Below, piece by piece: positions 23,823-62,665 of a stretch of DNA of 64,000 nt. The notes beneath the pieces are model-generated. The model was not told the origin of the DNA, searched no databases, and saw only the letters and a list, made by a program, of their open reading frames with translations. Where the stretch lies: positions 62,643,453-62,707,452 of the forward strand of contig CM049311.1 in assembly GCA_026874595.1 (NCBI GenBank). Direction: 5' to 3'. The translations under genes and the position numbers were made by a program. This DNA comes from Sipunculus nudus (taxonomy: Eukaryota; Annelida; Sipuncula; Golfingiida; Sipunculidae). Within the stretch, counting starts at the first letter, position 1, and every line of letters starts with the position of its first letter.

Positions 23823-24324
23823 CTATGGTCTGGGTTTATGGATCAGAGATTAAAATGGAAATAGAAATATTACACGGATAAGGTGGAATTTCTAAGAACA
23901 TTTACCACCTGGGTAAAACTTCAAGGGAAGTAAAATATGAAATATGTTTAACCCGACTTTCATACATGGGTTTATGGGACTTTCCCATCTGTGATTGTAT
24001 GATACATTGCCTGGTGCCTTGCAAATAACGCCAACCTTTTTTAACAGGAGCAGAAGCTCTCTTAAAATACCCCATATATCAATAAACCAGTAAACATTTA
24101 TAGTTTATAGTGTATTCCATACATTATAAAACCAGTTGATCGAGATCTAAGATTCATTAGTATCACATGAGTCCCATAAACTTGTCAATACCGAGAATAT
24201 ATAAATGATTAAGGATTTTCAAGTAATTTTATACAGGTTCCAGCAAACATGCATTATGTCACGGACCGGGAAACTTATATTGACCGGGCCGCGTGCACGT
24301 CGTTTGATATTTGCATCTCATCAG
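23135..24324. other. Intergenic stretch upstream of OARD1, with (AT)n
   Basis: It should contain the OARD1 promoter, but I see no definite core element. An (AT)n run of about 67 bp lies at 23753-23819. The remainder is AT-rich with no exon that I can support. Confidence 0.45.
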
Positions 24325-24797
24325 TCATGTAGGACTCGAGTCCGGACTTAGACTCGAGTCTGAACTCGAGTCCACTTTTTTAAGGACTCGGACTTGGACT
24401 TGGACTCGAGGGTCCTTGACTCCTACTTGGACTCGGAAGGTATAAGGACTCGAGAAATCAGGTGTCCAGTAGAAAAGAAAACTGTCACAAATATATAAAG
24501 ATTGTGCACATTGGTCAGGGGTGTCAATATAGGGAGGATGCGGGGGTATATATCCCCCCCCCCCCACTTTTTTGGCAAGGGGGGATTGTCAATGTAATCA
24601 CCCCGACTATTCGAATTAATATTTATATATTTCAGTTGAAATATATAAATAAATAGAATTATAGACTTTGGTTCTATTTATGATTTTACTATGAAATATT
24701 TATATCTAAATGGTTTAGAATTAACATATACCTCATTTTTAAAACCTTATATTTAATTGATATATATATATTTGATATGTGTCACACAGACAATAAA

Positions 24798-24839
<42 letters not shown>

Positions 24840-25270
24840 ATGTCTGTTTTATCCCAATTTTGACTACCCTCCACGCCTGTCACCCCCCCCCCCCTTGTGA
24901 GTCATCTCTCCACCCTGAGAGTCACCCCCCCCCCCCCCCACCTCCCACTCTTGAGGATAAATTGACGCCACTGATATTGGTGAACTACCAACAGAATATT
25001 ACAAAAAAAAAAAAAAAACAGACTATACGTACCAAGTTTCAGCCCTGCGTCAGGAACTAAATTTGATTAAACATTAAAGTGCTTTGTAAACTCACTTATG
25101 ATTTACATTATAACATCAAACAATCTTTTTAAATTTCTCTTAATACGAAGATTTGTATGAGACTCGGACTTGAGTTCCAAATAACTTTGACTCGAAGAAG
25201 GTAGACTTGGATTCGAACCTCAATGACCCCGACTTGGACTCAGACTCGGATGGTGTTGACTCTATACAAG
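24325..25270 (-). repeat. Element with GACTTGGACTC short repeats at both sides
   Basis: GACTCGAGTC / GACTTGGACTC repeats lie at 24332-24450 and again at 25158-25262. On the minus strand the left block reads GTCC, TT, AAAAAAGTGGACTCGAG..., matching GTCCCTGAAAAAGTGGACTTG at 43398 on the plus strand, so both belong to one dispersed family. Between the blocks are C/G homopolymers (24556, 24883, 24927), an A16 run (25003), and (TA)n at 24801-24836. Confidence 0.5.
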
Positions 25271-25874
25271 ATTACATCACTGTATCACATTGACCGCCAT
25301 TTTGAATAAATTATAAATTTGGACAATCATTGTCTTTTAGTGCCATGGCCGCCTTATAAATATCTAAATCGGTAAACAAAATAGAAACGGCAACAGCATA
25401 TATAGTTTCACCTCAGGTACTGTCATTATTTCTATAAATATTTGATTTCGCAAAATCTCATGGTGTATTTTTCCACAGGTGCCAGGGGTGCAGATATTGA
25501 TAAGGTCTGTTCCAGAGCATTAAAGATGTATTCCCGAAAATTATATCAAGATGACCTATATAAGGGGTTTAATAAAAACATATTTAACCCTTCGAAATTA
25601 AAACAAATCTAAAGCAAATATCGTTAAGAAAAATATGTTCTAGTCATTCTGTATCACAATAAACAATTGTAATTTGAAAATAGAACACTATATGTAGCTG
25701 ATTATAGGACACTCTAACGCTCATGCATGTGAAAACTCAACGGTGTCTTAATCCTCTGACAATCTCTGATACATAATATATATATATATATTGTATATAT
25801 ATACAATACAATATAGTGTATATATATACACAATATTTAAAAGTATATGTATATGTTTATAAATATGTTTGTTT

Positions 25875-25877
<3 letters not shown>
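25271..25877. other. Gene-free stretch with AT palindromes
   Basis: No exon. At 25776-25835 several short AT palindromes follow each other, for example ATTGTATATATATACAAT and GTGTATATATATACAC. Confidence 0.5.

Positions 25878-25950
<73 letters not shown>
25878..25950. repeat. (AT)n microsatellite
   Basis: About 73 bp of uninterrupted AT dinucleotide, one of the longest in the window. Confidence 0.9.
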
Positions 25951-25954
<4 letters not shown>

Positions 25955-26499
25955 ACAGTAACAGTTAAGGTAATTTGAGTATGTTTGTAAGTAGTCTGGA
26001 CAAATAATAATCATGTAATGGTGATTACATCATATAATGGTGTTTTAAATGGGTGGCTTGGCTATTTGGTCCAAAACACCATGCAGAAATAAAACATGCA
26101 TATGTTGTCTTTTTTCTATATCTGTCTTTTTCGGTTGAGAGGAACGTAAAGCTACATATTTATAATGATTGTTGTCGGTAAATACTAGACGAAACTCGCT
26201 TCAATCCAATCGCTTCAGTTTCAAACTTTTCCGATGATATGGTGGCTTTGAAAAGATTTCAAAACCATTTGGATGCGGATACAGGTATATTCTATAGTGC
26301 AGTATACATTTACCAGCTATATAGGATACCATATATGCCTTTGTTATATTTATATATATGAAGAAATTTCTTTCTGCATATAAACCTGGTATGTGTATAC
26401 AGGTGAATGTGGTGACGGTGCCTGCATGTGTACCTACGTTTGGTTGATCTGATGTAGCCTACTAAACGTTTTCTGTGCCGTACAACACACACATAGGCC

Positions 26500-26541
<42 letters not shown>

Positions 26542-26830
26542 ATAATTCGTAAGGCGTACCGGTCAGAAAGTGTGGCATGCATCAACCACTTCACGGTATT
26601 TCTTATGAGCTTCTGTTTAAAATCATACAGCATCCTGTACACATATACAACCATATGGTACAATTGAAAAAATAAAAAAAAATAAAAATCTGCATTCAAA
26701 AATGCAATCCTCCGCCATACTGGAGTTTCCTATGGCAGAATGCTCCCATACCCATGTTTGCCTTCGTATTCGGCCCATATTCCTAGGTTTATTCGTGCAT
26801 AAGGGGCTCTGCATTTGTTAATTTTCCTTT
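25951..26830. other. Gene-free stretch with (GT)n
   Basis: A (GT)n run of about 33 bp lies at 26502-26534. The minus-strand frame 26310-26699 reads through it as Thr-His repeats and is not a gene. Confidence 0.5.
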
Positions 26831-27010
26831 ATGACGTTCCTGAATCCGGATCATGTGCCGGATCCACACCATAATACAATTGATTTTTCGTTGGTCTATT
26901 CCTTAAATGCCCTAAAATGCCATGAGATTCCTTTCATGACTGTGAATTGTTGTGCATTGGTGCAAGTCAATAAAAGGAGTAAGTCACGTCAGGATGTGTT
27001 TGCACATGTA
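26831..27010 (+). repeat. AATCCGGAT-type dispersed repeat, copy 2
   Basis: CTGAATCCGGATCATGTGCC, GGATCCACACC and CAATTGATTTTTCGTTGG match the copy at 10127-10268 in order and orientation. Confidence 0.5.
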
Positions 27011-27915
27011 TAAACTAACAGTAACTTAACTGTTTACTTATTTTGAGATAACTCTTATCGCACTTTTATCATTCTAGAAGGCACAAAACAGGAACATGGA
27101 TCGTGTTATCTGTGCCCTCTAGCCGTCAAACCTCGCTCAACGATTAAAAGGGATTCTTATGATATCAAGGCTACCGTGTGTCTTTATTACGGTATGTCTG
27201 TGAAAAGACTGCTGTTAATATGAGCATCAAACCATTCATAACTTATGCCAAATGCCTGGATATGAAACGTAGTATGTGAATTACAAATGTAAGTTTTAAC
27301 AATAAACTTAACGCCTATCTAAATTCTTCTTCATTAGTAAAACAGATAATTAAGGGAAACAATGAAAAACTTTCATTTTCCTTCGTGAATCAAAACACTC
27401 CAAAAAATATTAAAGCTGGCACGGTACGTTAGAATAAAATATGTTAATTCGTGCTGTTCGAAAACAAAATGACCCGATCAAAACAGTTCCTTTGTATTTT
27501 CCTTTCCGTGAACAATAATAATAATCTAATTTTATCCTCTGTGCCTAGGAGAATATATAGGGTTCCCCTACTAAAAGAAACAATTTTCTCTGTCTCATTG
27601 GCCATACTGGGCCTCCAAAATATATTTGCTTACATTTTATGATAAATACCCTCCGATATACCTCTTTGGATTTTCATGAATAATTCGATACATTGTTTTT
27701 TGGTACAAGATTAAATCGGAATCGATTATGTTAAGGCTATGATTATTTATCTATCATAAAAAACTTTGAAATGCTATCAATGTATAATGATATATATATA
27801 TATGTATATATATATATATTAATCAACCCGTCTTATATCATTTATTGTATATAAAACGACGTGATAAAATACATGTACTTGATAACTTGATAACTGCTTG
27901 AGGACGTGCATATAA
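27011..27915. other. AT-rich intergenic DNA, nothing recognised
   Basis: No exon or repeat was recognised apart from short (AT)n near 27789-27820. Confidence 0.4.
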
Positions 27916-28153
27916 CAGAAGCGGATCCAGCGGGGGGGGGGGGGGGGGATTCAGGCCTAGGGACTCCGGAACTCCCGGCCGCCCCTTTTTTCAGACGCCG
28001 AAACCTTTTTTTTTACAGTTTCAGGCCAATTTTTGTGACCATGACCCTCCCGCCCCGTCCAACCCTTTCCGAACCTGAAAACCTTTTTTAGGTTTTATCA
28101 GTAATCGTCCTGGGTTGGGCCCCTCAATTTCCTAAATCCTGGATCCGTCCCTG
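27916..28153. mobile_element. Small MITE with CGGATCCAG inverted ends
   Basis: The left end is CAGAAGCGGATCCAG (27916-27930). The right end is CTGGATCCGTCCCTG (28139-28153), the inverse with 12 of 15 positions matching. TATAA stands directly outside both ends (27911-27915 and 28154-28158), so a 5-bp or longer target duplication is likely. A poly-G run and CCC-rich interior follow the left end. CAG...CTG ends would suit a hAT-type or related DNA transposon. No transposase is present. Confidence 0.55.
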
Positions 28154-28780
28154 TATAAACTTTATTTTTTATTTAATTATCAACTTTCGTTCTTTGTTTT
28201 CACCAGATGAACCGACTAGTCCCCACATGCTGACTGGTTCAGATCCATTACCATCGGTGGAAATGGAGCTCCAACGGGATCGAATTTACGTGGATTATAA
28301 TGAATTGTCGATATCATTATTTTTTGTCACGTAGTTTACCACCAAAGTATAAAGTTCCTGGAATAAAACATAATGCTTCATATAATCTTGTCACGCACTG
28401 TCCTTTGGTACTAAGCAAATACTTAGGAACATATCGTGAATCATGTTACATGTCAGATCGATCCCAGGTTGACGACCTCGCTGCGGAACAGAGGCGACAG
28501 TTAACTGTTCGAGGGTTCTGGCCCTTCCAACACGTGCGTTTTCCTCAGGTGTCCGTTTGTCAAAACAGTCGTCCTTTTTGGTTACCGAACAGTTTAGAAT
28601 GATATTCAGTAATATTGAACCCTTTACGTACGCACCATCAGATATACAAAATATCTCACAACCAGAAATTACAAATTATCGCAGTCTTTTAGTTTCAGTC
28701 AGTATCAGTCTCATTTGTGTGGAAAAGGTCTGGTTCTAATTCGTTGGCCAAAATTATTTGAGCCGAATAGGTGAATGTGT
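28154..28780. other. Distal catalase upstream region
   Basis: No exon is recognised. Two short frames (28300-28602, 28557-28739) have no family resemblance. Confidence 0.4.
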
Positions 28781-28789
28781 CTTGTTTAT

Positions 28790-28953
28790 GCCGCTATGCA
28801 AATAAGTTGGTCTGATTGGGCAAGAGAGCCAAGAACGTGCCCTTGACATTGAAATTTGGCACTGAACTTCGACACACCACACCACCACTGTAAAAGGGAC
28901 ACATTCAAGTTTCAATCACATTGTTTTGCGATCGAATCGAGTAAACCACAGCC
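28790..28953 (+). promoter_or_regulatory. Probable catalase promoter and 5' UTR
   Basis: Directly upstream of the catalase ATG lie an octamer ATGCAAAT (28796-28803) and an inverted CCAAT box ATTGG (28815-28819), spaced 11 bp apart, about 140-160 bp before the start codon. I see no convincing TATA box. CCAAT-driven, TATA-less promoters are known for vertebrate catalase genes. The transcription start is not determined, and the 5' UTR is probably under 130 nt if unspliced. Confidence 0.45.
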
Positions 28954-55607
<26,654 letters not shown>

Positions 55608-56840
55608 AGAGCCCAAGTCAGCCAAGGAACAGTGATAGGAACCACAGTGCTGCATAGTGGTCTCCCTGAATTGTACAAAGTTAACATATAACATCTGTGG
55701 AAAATGTGTAGTCTAACTTCACAATACATACTGGTTTAGTGTGTCATCCTTATTCCAGTACTTATATGAAATAAGATGAACATGTTTTAATTTCAATATC
55801 ATGATCGTGTTTTCTCTTTGGTGAAGAATATGACCTTTATATGGGTTAGTATTTTGTTATCACTCACAGGAGTCATAGTAACTGGTAAAACTGATACCCC
55901 TACCAGAAATTAAAATCTATTTATGTAAATCATAAACCAGCCTTCTTCATGTTTTACAAAGTTTCTCACTATTCCATATTTTTATGTAAACATGCAGTGG
56001 TTACCATGAGCTCATTTCTGTTTTCAAGCTGTCTGCTACAAATAATGGTATCGGTTAAATAATCATTGCTGCAGGATATGTACAATTGATTGTATGATTG
56101 ATTTCTGCTCATATTTGAGGACTGGTTTTTGCCTGAATTTCAGAGATACTGTGTGATGAGTCATGTTGCCATATCAATGCTGTTGATGTGTTTATATTTG
56201 TTTTGTTGATGTATTGTCTTTTCTCCATATCAGCTAGTCAGTATTGTAAGCATAAATATGTGTCCCTTCACATCTTGTTATGGTATCCATATGATGAATA
56301 AGTTTTATTATGGACCTTTCATTCTCTGTAGTCTGGTATTCAGTGAACATACATTTTATCTCCTTGGAATAATAAGATCAAAGCAACATTCCAACTACTA
56401 ATATCCGGTGACAAACATAATTATCTGGAATTGGGGTTATTATAAGGTTCTGTTGATATTTTTCACCATAAACTAATGCTACTTTCAGAAAGTTAGTTGC
56501 AGCATGTGTATCTCTGCTTTACACCTTTACATGTAAATTTGCATCAATAGATTACACTGTATACTAACTGACATGAAACACTGCATTTGTATATCACAGC
56601 ATTAAACCTAAATACACAATTAACTGCATAATTAGGGTAAGGGACAGCCTTTTTGGAGACAGCTCCCAAGTGTCTTGGGCATTGATAGCTTAAAAGTATT
56701 AAAAAAGATTCAAGCCCTTTCATTTAGAAATTGATACACTATGGTGTAGGTACCACTGTAGGTCATATGTTAATGAAAATGTCACAAAATCTGTCAATTT
56801 TTATTTTGTTCATAATAAAATTATGATCATCACCCCTTAT
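55608..56840 (+). other. Probable catalase 3' UTR with poly(A) signal
   Basis: Non-coding, AT-rich and free of recognisable repeats, in contrast to what follows. A canonical AATAAA lies at 56814-56819, which would give a 3' UTR of about 1.2 kb. Earlier, weaker signals are possible. Confidence 0.45.
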
Positions 56841-57289
56841 TTTGAAATATTTTGTAATTGTATGGCAGTGAGCACAGAGCAGTGAGAGCACCTACACCAA
56901 TATAACACATTCTAATGTAGGTTTAGATCAACGATGACCAACAATTTTCATCTCTCTGTTACCAGATATGGAACCAGTTTCATACAGTACTGGTACCCAT
57001 TATATTATATTATATAAATTTAAGTGTCTTGAGATTAATGGAAGCTACAAATATATAGGCCCTCAAAAATAGTCTTTGTGTGAATGATCAGCTAACCTTT
57101 TTGTCCAAGGTCACACCAAGGAGGTTTAATTTAGTCTTCAAGTTAACTGAAACCTTGGTGACACCATCACAAAGTACAACAGGAACATGGCTCACTCAAT
57201 TATATGGTTCTTTAACATGATTAAATTTAAGCAATGTGAGTAAAAACTGGGAACAGGCAGACACGCTATAGAAACCTGGTTTTTCATCT
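56841..57289. other. Intergenic DNA downstream of catalase
   Basis: Nothing coding. GGTCACACCAAGGAGGTTT (57109) and AACCTTGGTGACACC (57150) are approximate inverse copies and could form a hairpin. Confidence 0.4.
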
Positions 57290-58067
57290 TGTCTGTCCAT
57301 CCATCACACTATTTCATGAACATTATCTCAAGAAATGTTCAAGATATTCCTGTGAAAATTTTAGTTGAAGATTAACAATCATGAGATTGTGCTTTCAAAT
57401 TTCAGACCAATCGTTAATACAGTATGGGCAGTGATTTCATTTCATGCTCATTATCTCAAGACAGGATATGTGCTGTCCAATTCCAAACCCATGGATTGGA
57501 AATATAATTTGGCTGTTAGGCAGGAATCTTGAATTCTTCTCACATGCATTATCTTAAATTCTGTTCAAGCAATAATATTGTAGCATTATATCGTGAGCTA
57601 TTCAAGTGTTTGCCGTGAAAATTTTACCAAAGAGTGACACCCACAAGAGGATGTGTGCTTTCAAATTTCAGACCCATTAGTATATAATATTGCCACCAGG
57701 CAGCAACCTTAATATTCCTTTCATGTGCATTATCACAAGAACTTCTCAAGTTACTGTCAAATTTTACCAAAGACCAACACCGTTGATAGGATGTGTGTTA
57801 TAAAATTTCAGACCTGTCAGAAATACAATATGGTAGCTAGGCAGTGATTTTGGAATGGCTCTTGTGTGCATTATTTCAAGAACCATTCAAGGAATTTCTG
57901 CAAAAATTTTTCAGAAGATTGACACGAGTGAGAAGATGTGACCTACTGAATTTCACACCCATTGAAATCCAGTATGTCCAACAGACTGCTGTTTTGAGGA
58001 ACCAGGCATGGGGGAGCCCTGATTGAGAAACTGTTCAAATGTCCCAATGTTTAAAGACCAAATATAC
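57290..58067 (+). repeat. Diverged tandem array, unit about 100-145 bp
   Basis: The phrase CATTATCTCAAGAA with variants recurs at about 57318, 57448, 57547, 57728 and 57869. It is usually followed by TTCAAG, then AAAATTTTACCAAAGA and CAAATTTCAGACCCAT. The left edge has GTCTGTCCATCCATCAC, similar to the leaders of the other arrays. Confidence 0.5.
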
Positions 58068-60323
58068 TTTTTAGCGAACCTGTGAACTTGTGGGATGGTG
58101 CCGTCGTCCGTAGTCTGTACGTTAACCCATACTATCTTGAAAACGGCAAGAGTTAGCATTACAAAATTTCATGCAAAAGATTAGTCATCTAAAAGACTCT
58201 ATCTGGTTTTGCTTATTTTTTGGCTAACTGCATGTTCTTAGATGTTATAGGGAAAAAGCTAAAAAAAGTTTTAAAAATCATCTTCTCCGAAACTGTTCAG
58301 CCAAATTGTCCAAGATTTCACAGAAATGATCCCTGGGACAACTTTTCTCAATTTTGTTGGAATGATTTAAGTTCGGTGATTTTTGATGGGTTACAGGAAG
58401 TTGAACTTAGTCATCTGTCCAAAAAAGCATACTAAAATTACAATCTCAGAAACAGCTGGAGCTATCATCACCAAATTTTATGCCAATGTTGGTCACATGA
58501 GTCATATCTGAAATTGAGGTATTGGTGGCGCCACCTGCATCAGCCTTTTTTGCACCAGGGTCTTCAGTACCTGTATCATACTGAGGGATTCAAAAAACTT
58601 CTTCACTGAAACCATATGGCCAAATTGTTTAATATCGCACAGAATTATCTTACGGTAGTACTTTCTGAAGTTTGTTCAAATGGTCTCAGTTCAATGACTT
58701 TTGGCTGAGTTATGGGAAGCTTAATTTAGTCATATGCCATAACAGCCCATTTTAGCTCGGTGGCTACAAAGATCTTCTTTCTCAAAAACCACTGGGCTGA
58801 ATTCTTTAATCTCACACATTAATTATCCTTAGATGTTGATAATTCAAGTTTGTTTAAATGATTTTGGTTCAGTGCTTTTTGGATGAGTTTCGGGGAGTTG
58901 AACTTGGCCAGTTTGCTGTATCTTCCTATATGAGTCATAAACCTGCGAAACGTTTTTCGACTGATGTCACTGAAGCCAGTTTGTTAAATATTTTACAAGA
59001 ATAATCCCAATAATTCTTATAATAATTTTTATTAATGGTTCCACATGAATGATATTTGGCTGCATTATGGAGATTGAATTGAGTCATTTTACCATATATG
59101 TTAGCTGTGTGAAGCAGATACATCTAGCCTGGCACCAGTTTATCAGCATCTATTACATCATGCCATTAAACATTTAGATTTCAGGTTATCTTTGGTTAAT
59201 ATTGACAAGAAAGTTTTTTTAAAAGCTTTTAAAAAAATTAGATTATTCTTATTTAGGTTATTCATTATACAAGGCAATGTTACAATCATGGATAATCAGC
59301 TCTCTGTGGCTATATAAAGACAACTGTACATGGATTGTAAATAATTGGTATCCCTACTCAACTTAATTCAAGAATTTGCCATCAAGGAGATATATCTATA
59401 TTTTAATTTAGCATTCAGTATGCATCTGTAATAATTTTACTTATATTCCTGATTTCATTTTTATAAAAAGTCAGCTGAAAAGCATTTTGTATTTGGAAAA
59501 TTTATTTCAAAGTTATTTCAAGCAGGGACCACTTTTGTGTACAGATGGCAGCACTTGGTTTACTATTGGCAGATTGCCAGTGCCTCGATGTTGGCCATTA
59601 GCCAAGATGATGTCAGCTCTATAATAAGTTTTGGCACAGTGCCAGGATTGTAAGAAGTGCAGCCAGGTATAGGACAAGAGTTTACTTAGTGCAGTAGCTG
59701 CATTCTATTTATAGCTTTGGTAGACTGCTCACTGCATCAGATTTGGCACCAAAGTTCAGCCTGGATCTATTTATAGCTTTGGCAGACTGCCAACTGTGTC
59801 AGATTATGCAACAGGTCAAGAGTTCTCAGTGCAGCCAAGTAAAGGTCAAAAGTTCACTCAGTCAAGCCAGGTGCAGGTCAAGAGTTCACTCAGTGCAGTA
59901 GCTTGAGGCAGTAATTTGTCACAGTTCACTTGTGGGCAGCTGCCTTACTCACCTAAGCCTCGTCAGCCAAGTGAAACAAACCCTTGGGAAGTTTGATGTA
60001 TTGGCCTGATATTTGGACCTGTCTATGCGTCTTGATGGTATTCTCATTTACATGACAGGTGGTGCCACCTACATTGACTTTTGCAGTGTATGCGCCTGCT
60101 TATTTCTACAGAGGAATTTGATACATCAGCCTAAAATTGGGCATGTTTATATATATCGGGCAGCTTTATAGTGTACAAGACTGGTGGCGCCACCTACAAT
60201 AATTTTTGCACAGTGTATGTCCCTGCGTATTTCATAGGAGGGGTTTACATATCAGTCTGACATTGGGCATATGTATATATCTCTTCGTTGTATACAAGAC
60301 TGGTGGTGCCAGCTACAATCATT
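58068..60323 (+). mobile_element. Downstream copy of the repeat block in intron 6
   Basis: It matches 46678-48931 along its full length in the same orientation, starting at TAGCGAACCTGTGAAC. Long runs agree exactly, for example TCAGCTCTCTGTGGCTATAT at about 47906 and 59299. The 5' hairpin present at 46570 is not found at this copy's left edge. The frames inside follow the repeat. Confidence 0.65.
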
Positions 60324-61590
60324 GTATCCGCCGAAACAGAGTTTTGTGCAAACTATGTTTTCAGTCGGACGCCGCCACCGCCACATAGGTTTCTTGAGAA
60401 CTCATTAACCACTGGCCATAATTTTTTTTTTTTAAATTCGGAATTATAATCGGGTCACATGTGAACTGCTGCGCCCTCATTTTTGGTTGACCCCCACCCT
60501 TCCTCTCTGCCCAGCGTCCATTTGTGCGTCTATTTCCACATATAAACCCACATATCTCGGGAACCGTTTGAGCGATCAGGCTTAAAAAAATTTACAAATG
60601 TACCCCTTGGATTGCTTTATAACATACACTAAAAATGGTGGCGCCACCTGCAACCATTTTTGCACAGCGTCAATCTGTTCATCTGCCGTGGGATAAAATC
60701 ACACATATCTCTGCATTGGTTGGACTTATCCACCTGAAATTTTGCTTGTGTATAAATCCTGGAAAGCTTTCTTGATTTATGACAGGTAGCGCTACCTACA
60801 TTCACGTTTAAGCTGCAGACATCCAAGCTCATATCTCGGGAACCGTTTGACCAGTTGGGCCAAAATTTTGCATGTGTATAGATCTCCCATAGCTCTTTAT
60901 CATACGCAAAACTGGTGGCGCCACCTGCAACCATTTTTGCACAGTGTCTATTTGTTCATCTGCCTTGGGATAAAATCACTCACATCTCGGCAGTGGTTAG
61001 ACTTATCCACCTGAAATTTTGCAGGTTTATACATCCTTGACAGCTTTCTTGATTTTATGACAGGTGGCGCCACCTACATTCACATTTACGCTGCAGACAT
61101 CCAAGCTCATATCTCGGGAACCATTTGACCGATTAAGCAAAAATTTTGCATATTTATTGATCTCACATAGCTCTTTATCATACGCAAAACTGTTGGCGCC
61201 ACCTGCAACCATTTTTGCACAGCGTCCGTCTGTTTGTTTGCCGTGGGATAAAATCACATATCTCGGCAGTGGTTTGAAATATCTGCCTAAAATTTTGCAG
61301 GTTTATACATCTTGGATAGCTTTCTGGATTATGTGGCTGGTGGCTCACCTACATGTATGTAAACGCTGAAGACATTCAGGCTTATATCTCAGGACTGGTT
61401 TGACATATCCCCCTGAAATTTTGCATGTGTATAGATCTCACATAGCTCTTAATCATACACAAAATTTGTGGCGCCACCTGCCACCCGCCACAGCAACCTT
61501 CTGTTTGTCTGCTGTTGGATAAAATCACTCATATACAAGTAGTGGTTTGACTTATCTGCCTAAAATTGTGCATATGTATACAACATGGAC
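60324..61590 (+). mobile_element. GGTGGCGCCACC tandem block (copy D)
   Basis: The left hairpin is present but decayed (GTATCCGCCGAAAC ... GTTTTGTGCAAAC, 60324-60353). Palindromes lie at 60637-60648, 60784-60797 (as AGGTAGCGCTACCT), about 60916, 61062-61075 (14-bp form), about 61195, about 61332 (half lost) and about 61472. The period is near 280 bp for the A+B double unit. The block breaks off near 61590 at a segment unlike the other copies. Confidence 0.6.
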
Positions 61591-61746
61591 AGTAGTGATG
61601 GGCCGATCATCGAGTTTTATCGAAAGTCAGTCGGTTTGCTGCCACTTTCAAGCGCTCGATTACCAAAGACAACTATCGATTACACCATAATTATGCCTTT
61701 TTTTTCCATAATGCTTTTATGTTAGAGGCAAGAATGATTCATTTTT
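61591..61746. other. Short insertion-like segment
   Basis: CAGTAGTGATGGGCCGATCA with ATCGATTACACC-type text interrupts the repeat block. It has no partner elsewhere in the window that I can see. Confidence 0.35.
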
Positions 61747-62558
61747 AGCTCAGCTGACTGTAAGTCATCTGAGCTATAGCGATCACTCTTTGTCCGTCGT
61801 CCGTCCGGCCATCCGGCCGTCTGTCCGTTAACAAAACCTGGAATTAGGTCTCTGTTACCCATATTCTTCGAGCTAAAGGGCCCCAAAGTACCCCCCCCCC
61901 GAATAGTAAAAAATTTCATACAAAAACTTCAATATCTCATTAACTACATCACTGATGGTCATGATTTTTGGCATACATATTGATCATGAGATGTTTCATC
62001 AGTTTCTGCAGACTGGTGGCGCCACCTGTAATTTTTGATTTTTAACGAATTTTTTTCTCTATTTTTGAGACCTTCAAAAATGTGAACATCTGTTAACAGG
62101 GCTCAAATCGTAAAGACTGGACCTAGATTCTTCATTCTTGACATTCTGAAAGACCTATGAAAAGTCTCCATGGAAACCAGAAATTAGGTCTCTGTTACCC
62201 ATATCCTTCGAGCTATGGGGCCCCAAAGTACCACCCAGAATAGTAAAAAAATTTATAAAAAAAACTTCAATATCTGATTAACTACATCACTGATGGTCAT
62301 GATTTTTGGCATACGTATTGATCATGGAGTGTTTCATGAATTTCCGCAGCCTGGGTGCACCACCTCTATTGTTTTATTTTTTAAGAATTTTTTTCACTTT
62401 TTTTGAGACCTTTAAAAATGTGGACATCTGTTAACAGGGCACAAATCGTAAAGACTGGACCTAGAATCTTCATTCTTGACATTCTGAGAGGCCTATGAAA
62501 AGTCCCACTCTGATTTTGGCGGACACACGTAGTCGCTTGTTGAGTACCCGTATTCTAG
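61747..62558 (+). mobile_element. Stem-loop-led repeat ending in hairpin and CTAG
   Basis: It opens with AGCTCAGCTGACT, GTA, AGTCATCTGAGCT (61747-61775), then ATAGCGATCACTCTTTGTCC and CGTCC repeats. Two units of about 350 bp follow, each with GAATTAGGTCTCTGTTACCC-type text, ACTGATGGTCATGATTTTTG and AATCGTAAAGACTGGACCTAG. The first carries GGTGGCGCCACC near 62017. The right end has GTAGTCGCTTGTTGAGTAC (62529-62547) and CTAG (62555-62558) followed by TTTT, the same terminus as copies A-C. Confidence 0.55.
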
Positions 62559-62665
62559 TTTTAGTGTTGTGTGAACCCATGCCAGAATTTCAGCAGTGAT
62601 GTTTGTTTAATTGTTTCTTGTTCTAAGTGTTTAGTACTTGCATTGCTCATATCAGTGGCGTACCT
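62559..62665. other. Short spacer between repeats
   Basis: No recognised feature. Confidence 0.3.

Noticed and set aside
26310-26699. 129-codon minus-strand frame with Thr-His repeats
   Set aside because: It reads through a (GT)n microsatellite and low-complexity AT-rich DNA.
60629-61369. Frames on both strands of about 76-101 codons
   Set aside because: They run through the same repeat units and are explained by repeat sequence.
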